A stretch of DNA of 11,473 bases, from NCBI GenBank assembly GCA_004297235.1, contig SCUR01000095.1:1-11473 (forward strand). The letters are read 5' to 3'. Source of the stretch: Candidatus Manganitrophaceae bacterium (GTDB taxonomy: Bacteria; Nitrospirota; Nitrospiria; SBBL01; Manganitrophaceae). This document shows, one piece after another, positions 6,415 through 11,473 of this stretch. The notes under the pieces were generated by a model, which did not search any database, was not told the origin of the DNA, and saw only the letters and a list, made by a program, of their open reading frames with translations. Position numbers and translations under genes: made by a program. Numbering within the stretch: the stretch's first letter is position 1; every line of letters begins with the position of its first letter.

Positions 6415-7840
6415 CGGCCCCTCCCGATTCCTCGTCCCACGCCGTGTGAAAGACCCCCGCTTCATCGGTCCGCTCGTAGGTGTGGGCGCCGAAGTAGTCG
6501 CGCTGCGCCTGGATCAGGTTGGCCGGCAGCCGCTCGCTCCGGTAGCCGTCGAAGTAGGCGAGGGAGACCATGAACCCCGGGACCGGGATTCCCGACGCGG
6601 CGGCCTGTTGGACCACGGCGCGCAGCGGCTCCTGACGGCTTGCCGCCTCTTGGGCGAAGCGGTCTTCCAGCAACAGGTGGGGGAGATCGGGATGATCTCG
6701 GTACGCCGCGCGGATCTCCTCCAGCAGGGCCGCGCGAATGATGCAGCCGCCCCGCCAGATCCGGGCGACCTCCGTCAGATTCAAGTTGTAATCGTAGGCA
6801 TCAGAGGCGCTTCGAAGCTGCGCCATCCCTTGGACATAGGTGAGGAGCATTGCGGCATAGAGGGCCTCGCGCATCCGGTCGAGGAAGGCGTTGCGATCTC
6901 CCTGGAATCGTCGTGGCGGCCCGCCCAGGCGCTTGGCGGCGGCCTCCCTTTGGTCCTTGAAGGCGGAGAGGTCGCGCATCGCCACGGCGATGTCGATCGT
7001 CGGGACCGGGACCTGCAGCTCCATCGCGTCCTGCGCGGTCCACTTCCCCGTCCCCTTCTCTTTCGCTTCATCCCGAATCAGATCGATCAGTCGTTGGCCG
7101 GTTTTCTCGTCGATCCGACGGAAAATACGGGCGGTGATCTCGATCAGGTAGGCGTTGAGTTCCGTCCGGTTCCACTGATCGAAAAGATCGGCGAGCGCAT
7201 CATTCGTCAGGCCGAGCCCCCGTTTCATCACATCGTAGCTCTCGGCGATCAACTGCATCAGGCCGTACTCGATTCCGTTGTGGACCATCTTCACGTAATG
7301 ACCGGCGGAGCCGGGGCCCAGCCAGGCGACGCAGGGGGTTCCCTCCACTTTTGCCGCCGCCGCCTCGAAGATCGGCCGCACCCGGTCATAGCCCTCCTTC
7401 GGGCCGCCCGGCATAATGCTGGGGCCGCGGCGGGCCCCCTGCTCTCCCCCGGAGATCCCGACCCCCAGAAAGAGAATCCCTCTTTCAGAGAGAGCGCTCG
7501 CCCGCCGGTCTGTTTCTTTAAAATAAGAATTGCCGCCGTCGATGATCAGATCCCCCGCTTCCAGATGAGGGATCAGCTCCCGGATCACGGTATCGACCGG
7601 GGGTCCGGCCGGCACCAGCATCATCACCGCCCGCGGCCGGCGCAGGGAATCGATGAATCCCTTCAGGTCGTCGGCGCCCTGGACCCTCCGCCCCTTCGCC
7701 TCGCTGCGCAGGGCCTGCACTTTCCCGCTCTCTTTATCGGTGCCGACCACGGAGAAACCTCGGTCGGCGATGTTCAGCGCCAGATTCCGCCCCATCACCC
7801 CCAGGCCGATCATCCCGATCTCGTATCCCGGCTCAGCCAT
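6404..7840 (-). CDS. gnd: 6-phosphogluconate dehydrogenase, decarboxylating
   Basis: This 478-aa long-form enzyme, close in length to E. coli Gnd, converts 6-phosphogluconate to ribulose-5-phosphate and CO2 with cofactor reduction. Motifs include the Rossmann loop GLGVMG (12-17), IIDGGNSYF (99-107), GVGISGGEQGARRGPSIMPGG (126-146) with the substrate-binding loop, and KMVHNGIEYG (184-193) with the catalytic Lys. The C-terminal helical domain has KGTGKWT (262-268) and RAGCII-like RGGCIIRA (363-370). The tail, with LPANLIQAQRDYFGAHTY (438-455), supplies the substrate-binding RDYFGAH segment. At the end of the second beta strand it reads TDKE (34-37), where NADP enzymes typically have N-R-T/S. 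The ATG has a strong AGGAG 8 nt upstream. It lies 18 nt after the HAD gene and overlaps zwf by 11 nt. The function call is secure; coenzyme choice may be atypical. Confidence 0.97.
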   Translation of the reverse strand: MAEPGYEIGMIGLGVMGRNLALNIADRGFSVVGTDKESGKVQALRSEAKGRRVQGADDLKGFIDSLRRPRAVMMLVPAGPPVDTVIRELIPHLEAGDLIIDGGNSYFKETDRRASALSERGILFLGVGISGGEQGARRGPSIMPGGPKEGYDRVRPIFEAAAAKVEGTPCVAWLGPGSAGHYVKMVHNGIEYGLMQLIAESYDVMKRGLGLTNDALADLFDQWNRTELNAYLIEITARIFRRIDEKTGQRLIDLIRDEAKEKGTGKWTAQDAMELQVPVPTIDIAVAMRDLSAFKDQREAAAKRLGGPPRRFQGDRNAFLDRMREALYAAMLLTYVQGMAQLRSASDAYDYNLNLTEVARIWRGGCIIRAALLEEIRAAYRDHPDLPHLLLEDRFAQEAASRQEPLRAVVQQAAASGIPVPGFMVSLAYFDGYRSERLPANLIQAQRDYFGAHTYERTDEAGVFHTAWDEESGGADVG

Positions 7841-7858
7841 CTCGTTTTCTCCTCTTCT

Positions 7859-8488
7859 CTATTTCTCCAAAGAGAGTCCCCATTGTTCGAGGGCGGCTCG
7901 CGTCGATTCGCAATCGCGGTGGGAAATCCCCCGGATGCCCCATCCCCGGGCCACTTCGACGAAGAGGCTCCGGTCCTCGATGTATACCACCTCCGACGGC
8001 GTCGCCTGGGCGAGGTCGAGGGCGATCCGGTAGATGTCGGCGTCCGGCTTTCGGTAGTGCACGAAGCAGGAGACGATGAAGAGGTCGATGAAACTTCCCA
8101 GCCCGAACATCCGAATCCGGTGCGTCGTCAGATCGCGCCCCTCATTGCTGACCGCCGCGATCTTGAGCCGATGGCGCCTCTTGAGGTTGCGGATCAGATC
8201 GATCATCTCCGGGTAGGGTTGGGACTGCTCGAACATGAACGCCTTGAACGCCTCCCGCGAGAAGGGGCGCTCCCGGTAGAAGACTACCCGCGTCAGATAT
8301 TCATCCAGGGTGAGCTTCCCCTCCTCGTAGGTGTCGAATGTGAGATGGTGACGCTCGCTCATCTCCTCCTCGTCCTCGTCCAACCCGAATTTCTCGACCG
8401 CCCGGCGCCGGGCGCGCCGATCCCAGCCGTTGGTGAGCAAGACCCCTCCGATGTCGAGGAAGAGGGTGGTGATCGGCCTTGATGCCAT
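7859..8488 (-). CDS. HAD-superfamily hydrolase (IA-like)
   Basis: This 209-aa soluble protein is of the haloacid dehalogenase superfamily. Motif I is FLDIGGVL with nucleophile Asp12. The cap region at about 20-90 is helical. Motif II is AVSNE with Ser114, motif III has Lys147 in HYRKPD, and motif IV is YIEDR with Asp172. In motif I the usual second Asp (D-x-D) is Gly14. This also happens in the YihX-like group (D-x-G-N/G-V), whose E. coli member hydrolyses glucose-1-phosphate, so activity is not excluded. GGGAG lies 6 nt before the ATG. Lying between xfp (31 nt) and gnd (18 nt), it is probably a phosphatase acting on an intermediate or side product of the phosphoketolase pathway. The actual substrate cannot be read from sequence. 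Confidence 0.88.
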   Translation of the reverse strand: MASRPITTLFLDIGGVLLTNGWDRRARRRAVEKFGLDEDEEEMSERHHLTFDTYEEGKLTLDEYLTRVVFYRERPFSREAFKAFMFEQSQPYPEMIDLIRNLKRRHRLKIAAVSNEGRDLTTHRIRMFGLGSFIDLFIVSCFVHYRKPDADIYRIALDLAQATPSEVVYIEDRSLFVEVARGWGIRGISHRDCESTRAALEQWGLSLEK

Positions 8489-8519
8489 CTTTATCTCCCG
8501 ATGACGGCTTCACACGATG

Positions 8520-10943
8520 TCAAGCCGCCCGCGACTCCTCCCGTTCGGACGCGCTCCAGCGCCAGTTCACGACCTCCGGCAGATCCTCGTCGCGCTCTCG
8601 GATATAGGCCTGGTGCGCGGCGAGGCGGCGCTCAAAGAGATCGACCGCTTCTCCCGCCTGGGAACGGAGCCGCTCGACCCGTTTCAGGGCGGCGATCGCC
8701 AGATCGTAGCGGCTCATCTGATTGAGGACCAGCATGTCGAACGGCGTCGTCGTCCGCCCTTCCTCCATGTAGCCGTGAACGTGAAATCGGCTGGGGTGGG
8801 GGCGGTGGTAGATCAACTCATGGATCAGCCGCGGATAGCCGTGAAAGGCGAAGATGACGTCGGCCTCCTCTGTGAATATTTTATTGAAGGCCGCTTCATC
8901 GAGTCCGTGGGAGTGATCCCGGTGAGACATCAGGCTGAAGAGGTCGACCACGTTCGCCACCCGGACCCGGATCCCCGGCAACGCCCGCTGCAGCAGCCAG
9001 GCGGCGGCGACTGTTTCGGTGGTCGGCACGTCGCCGGCGGCGGCCAGCACCACGTCGGGCCGGCCCGCGTCGTTGCCGGCCCATTCCCACACCGAGGCAC
9101 CCCGGGCGCAGTGCGCCTCGGCTTCCTTCATTCCGAGCCATTGGGGATTCGATTGTTTTGAGGCGACGACCAGATTGACGTATTCCCGGCTCCTCAGACA
9201 ATGGTCCATGACCGAAAGGAGGCAGTTGGCGTCGGGGGGGAAGTAGATGCGGGCGACGGAGCTTTTCTTGTTGACGACGTTGTTGATGAAGCTCGGCACC
9301 TGGTGGCTGTATCCGTTGTGGTCCTGCCGCCAGACATGAGAGGTGAGGAGATAGTTGAGCGAGGCGATCGGCTTTCTCCACGGGGTTTCCCGGGCCACCT
9401 TGAGCCATTTCGCATGCTGGTTGAGCATCGAGTCGACAATCGGGGTAAACGCCTCGTAGCAGGCGAAGAGACCGTGGCGGCCGGTCAGCAGATATCCTTC
9501 CAGCCACCCCTGGCAGGTATGCTCGCTGAGGATCTCCATCACCCGTCCGTCCCCGGCGAGAAATTCGTCGGTGTTTACCTTCGGCCAGATCCAGGCCCGG
9601 CCGGTCGCCTCGAAGAGGGGATCCATCCGGTTGGAGGTGGTCTCATCGGGGCAGAAGACACGGAAGTTCTTCTCCGCTTCATTGGCGCGGAAGGTGTCGC
9701 GCAGAGATCGGGCCAGATCCCGCGTCCCTTGCGCATCGACCGCTCCGGGGGCAGGCACCTCGACCGCGTATCGGGTGAAGTCGGGCAATTTCAGCGGAGC
9801 CAAGCGTTGGCCGCCGTTCGCGTGCCGATTCATGCCGATCCTCCGGTCCCCCCGCGGGCAGACCGCCGCAACCTCAGGGAGCGGTTTTCCGGCTTCATCA
9901 AACAGCTCCTCCGGTCGATAACCTCTCAGCCAATCTTCGACCGCTTTCAGATGCGCCGGGTTTTGGACCGGATCGACGATCGGAATCTGGTGGGCGTGGA
10001 AGGTCCCCTCGATCGGGTGTCCGTCGAGACTTTTCGGTCCGGTCCACCCTTTGGGGGTGCGAAGAAGGATCATCGGCCAGGCCGGGCGTTCGGGGATCTG
10101 TCCGTTCCGCGCCCGCGCTTGAAGGTCGCGGATCTCCCGGTAGGCCCAGTCGAGCGCCTCCCACATCGCCGGGTGGACCTCTCTCGGATTGTCGCCGGAG
10201 ACGAACCGCGCCCGATGGCCGTAGCCGGTAAAGAGATGCTCCAACTCGCCGTCGTCCATTCGTCCCAGGAGGGTCGGCCCGGAGAGCTTGTAGCCGTTGA
10301 GATGGAGAATCGGCAAGACCGCGCCGGAGGAGACCGGGTCGAGGAACTTATTGGAGTGCCAGGCCGCCGCCAGCGGTCCGGTCTCCGCCTCACCGTCGCC
10401 GACGATGCAGGTGACGATCAGGTCGGGGTTGTCGAACGCCGCGCCATAGGCATGGGCCAGGCTGTAGCCGAGCTCTCCCCCCTCTTGGATCATCCCCGGC
10501 GTCTGGGGGACGAGATGGCTCGGCGCGCCGTACGGCCAGGAGAACTGCCGGACGAGGCGATGGGCCCCTTCCAGGCCGGGCCGAAGCGCCGAATCGTACT
10601 CACCGAGGGTCCCCTCCAGGTAAAGGTTGGCCAGAATCGCCGGCGCGCCGTGACCGGGGCCGACCACCAGCAGGATCTCGGCGTCGGTGTCTTGAATCAG
10701 ACGGTTCAAATGGGTGTAGATCAGGTTGATCCCGGGCTGGGTCCCCCAATGCCCCAGCAGACGGGGCTTGATCTCCTCCGCCCGAAGCGGCCGGCGCAGA
10801 AGGGGGTTGTCTTGCAGATAGAGCTGGGCGGCCCCCAGGTAATTGGCCGCGCGCCAGTAGGCGTCGAGCTGATCGAGACGCTCCCGGGAAATCGATGTCG
10901 CGCGGAGCTCCTTTGCCTTGACTTGTCTCTTCACTTGATCCAT
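8520..10943 (-). CDS. xfp: Xylulose-5-phosphate / fructose-6-phosphate phosphoketolase
   Basis: From ATG 10943 this is 807 aa, the usual phosphoketolase length. The TPP- and phosphate-dependent enzyme cleaves xylulose-5-P (and often fructose-6-P) to acetyl-P plus an aldose phosphate. Family signatures are present: GHWGTQPG with His65, GPGHGAP with His98, SHLVP with His143, EGGELGY (154-160), the TPP motif GDGEAETGP (182-190), HAH with His318, Glu474 in LSEHTCQGW, and DHNGYSHQ (541-548). Together they cover the six catalytic residues known in bifidobacterial enzymes. The reading frame is open through this ATG into the upstream acetate kinase with no stop between. GAGGAGAAAACG directly precedes the ATG and nearly repeats the gnd ribosome binding site, so independent initiation is likely. 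A 31-nt gap separates it from the HAD gene. Family certain; whether it is Xu5P-specific or dual cannot be told. Confidence 0.96.
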   Translation of the reverse strand: MDQVKRQVKAKELRATSISRERLDQLDAYWRAANYLGAAQLYLQDNPLLRRPLRAEEIKPRLLGHWGTQPGINLIYTHLNRLIQDTDAEILLVVGPGHGAPAILANLYLEGTLGEYDSALRPGLEGAHRLVRQFSWPYGAPSHLVPQTPGMIQEGGELGYSLAHAYGAAFDNPDLIVTCIVGDGEAETGPLAAAWHSNKFLDPVSSGAVLPILHLNGYKLSGPTLLGRMDDGELEHLFTGYGHRARFVSGDNPREVHPAMWEALDWAYREIRDLQARARNGQIPERPAWPMILLRTPKGWTGPKSLDGHPIEGTFHAHQIPIVDPVQNPAHLKAVEDWLRGYRPEELFDEAGKPLPEVAAVCPRGDRRIGMNRHANGGQRLAPLKLPDFTRYAVEVPAPGAVDAQGTRDLARSLRDTFRANEAEKNFRVFCPDETTSNRMDPLFEATGRAWIWPKVNTDEFLAGDGRVMEILSEHTCQGWLEGYLLTGRHGLFACYEAFTPIVDSMLNQHAKWLKVARETPWRKPIASLNYLLTSHVWRQDHNGYSHQVPSFINNVVNKKSSVARIYFPPDANCLLSVMDHCLRSREYVNLVVASKQSNPQWLGMKEAEAHCARGASVWEWAGNDAGRPDVVLAAAGDVPTTETVAAAWLLQRALPGIRVRVANVVDLFSLMSHRDHSHGLDEAAFNKIFTEEADVIFAFHGYPRLIHELIYHRPHPSRFHVHGYMEEGRTTTPFDMLVLNQMSRYDLAIAALKRVERLRSQAGEAVDLFERRLAAHQAYIRERDEDLPEVVNWRWSASEREESRAA

Positions 10944-10955
10944 CGTTTTCTCCTC
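10944..10955 (-). promoter_or_regulatory. Ribosome binding site of xfp inside the ackA frame
   Basis: The strand reads GAGGAGAAAACG immediately before ATG 10943, giving a GGAG core at a normal distance. Almost the same string precedes gnd (GAGGAGAAAACGAG). It supports separate translation of xfp even though the upstream acetate kinase frame is open through it. Confidence 0.65.
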
Positions 10956-11473
10956 TCTCTCGCGAAGAAGCTGATTGGTCTCTCTGGCAATGATCCGTTC
11001 CTCATTCGTCTTCATCACCCTGACCATGGCGGGCCGGCCGTCTCGGGAGATGATCGGGGCATTCGTCTCGTTCCGGCCGAGGTCGAGGCCGATTCCCAAA
11101 AATTCCATCCCCTCGCAGATCCGCTCCCGGATCGAGGGGGCGTTCTCTCCGATCCCTCCGGTAAAGACCAGGGTGTCGAGCCCCCCCAGGACGGCGGCGA
11201 GGGCCCCCAGGAATTTCTTCGCCTGGTAGCAGAAGAGATCGACCGCCTCGGCGGCCTGCGGGTCTTCGGAGGCTCGGTTCACCAACTCTTTCATATCGGG
11301 GCTGATTCCCGACACCCCCAAGAGCCCCCCTTGCCGGTTGACCATCTTGTTGACCGTGGCGGGATCGACCCCTTTTTCCTGGAGAAGGTAGAGAAGGACC
11401 CCCGGATCGAGATCGCCCGAGCGGGTGCTCATCACCAGTCCGCCGGCGGGGGTCAATCCCATCGTGGTCTCGA
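10944..11473 (-). CDS. ackA: Acetate kinase, C-terminal part (partial, reads into xfp)
   Basis: The right window edge cuts the 5' part; 176 complete codons are visible. Acetate kinase makes acetate and ATP from acetyl-phosphate and ADP. The visible part begins with ETTMGLTPAGGLVMSTRSGD, an internal acetate kinase motif, so the first ATG is not a start. TGGIGENAPSIRERICEG is the ATP-binding signature, and MKTNEERIIARETNQLL matches the usual C-terminus. A stop is expected within a few residues, but the frame continues through REREEKT directly into the phosphoketolase Met. The linker is encoded by the same bases that form the xfp ribosome binding site. A single-base shift would end ackA at a TGA (10931-10933) overlapping xfp by 13 nt, much like gnd/zwf. 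Either this is a real fusion or an indel in the sequence. Pairing with xfp is a common operon arrangement for acetyl-P use. Confidence 0.93.

Noticed and set aside
4825..6573. A 582-codon open frame on the + strand opposite zwf
   Set aside because: Same reason: it mirrors zwf codons, and no domain or ribosome binding site supports it.
6260..8482. A 740-codon open frame on the + strand opposite gnd and the HAD gene
   Set aside because: It is antisense to two genes with full sets of family motifs, has low-complexity Arg/Pro/Gly-rich content and no family resemblance. It is a GC-driven shadow frame.
1..11473. CRISPR arrays, tRNA/rRNA genes, transposases, attachment sites
   Set aside because: I saw no regularly spaced repeats, no tRNA-like cloverleaf, no rRNA segments and no transposase or integrase motifs on either strand.

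Overview
The window looks like a chromosomal segment of a moderately GC-rich, probably Gram-negative environmental bacterium. This rests on an exported BON protein, a TauE-type exporter, an FtsH paralogue and strong GGAG-type ribosome binding sites. The gene set would fit a Nitrospirota-like or related lineage, but nothing here fixes the taxonomy.

Layout. Positions 1-260 hold no convincing gene, only small inverted repeats and a leader. On the + strand come an exported two-BON-domain protein (261-788), a complete FtsH-type membrane AAA+ metalloprotease (1022-2899) and a small HEAT-repeat protein (2923-3444). From about 3445 to the right edge, all genes are on the - strand. In transcription order they are ackA (3' part only, cut by the window edge), xfp phosphoketolase, a HAD hydrolase, gnd, zwf, a TauE/SafE permease and a DUF1634 membrane protein. 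Spacing is tight: 31, 18, -11, 46 and 1 nt, and ackA/xfp have no stop between them. This is almost certainly one operon. It runs convergently into the + strand trio.

How the genes work together. Zwf and Gnd take glucose-6-P to ribulose-5-P with two reductions and CO2 release. After epimerisation by an enzyme not in this window, phosphoketolase splits xylulose-5-P into glyceraldehyde-3-P and acetyl-P. Acetate kinase then makes acetate and ATP. The operon thus encodes most of a heterofermentative-type phosphoketolase shunt. 6-phosphogluconolactonase and ribulose-P epimerase are not seen here. The HAD protein is a candidate sugar-phosphate phosphatase of the shunt, and TauE+DUF1634 are a candidate organic-anion or sulfite exporter pair.

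Most notable points: (i) the acetate kinase reading frame has no stop and continues in frame into phosphoketolase, giving a possible AckA-Xfp fusion, although xfp keeps its own ribosome binding site; (ii) both dehydrogenases have unusual residues at the cofactor-selectivity positions; (iii) DUF1634 appears frameshifted at a G5 run and reads through antisense to the HEAT gene; (iv) a 10-codon leader ORF overlaps the TauE start as ATGA.
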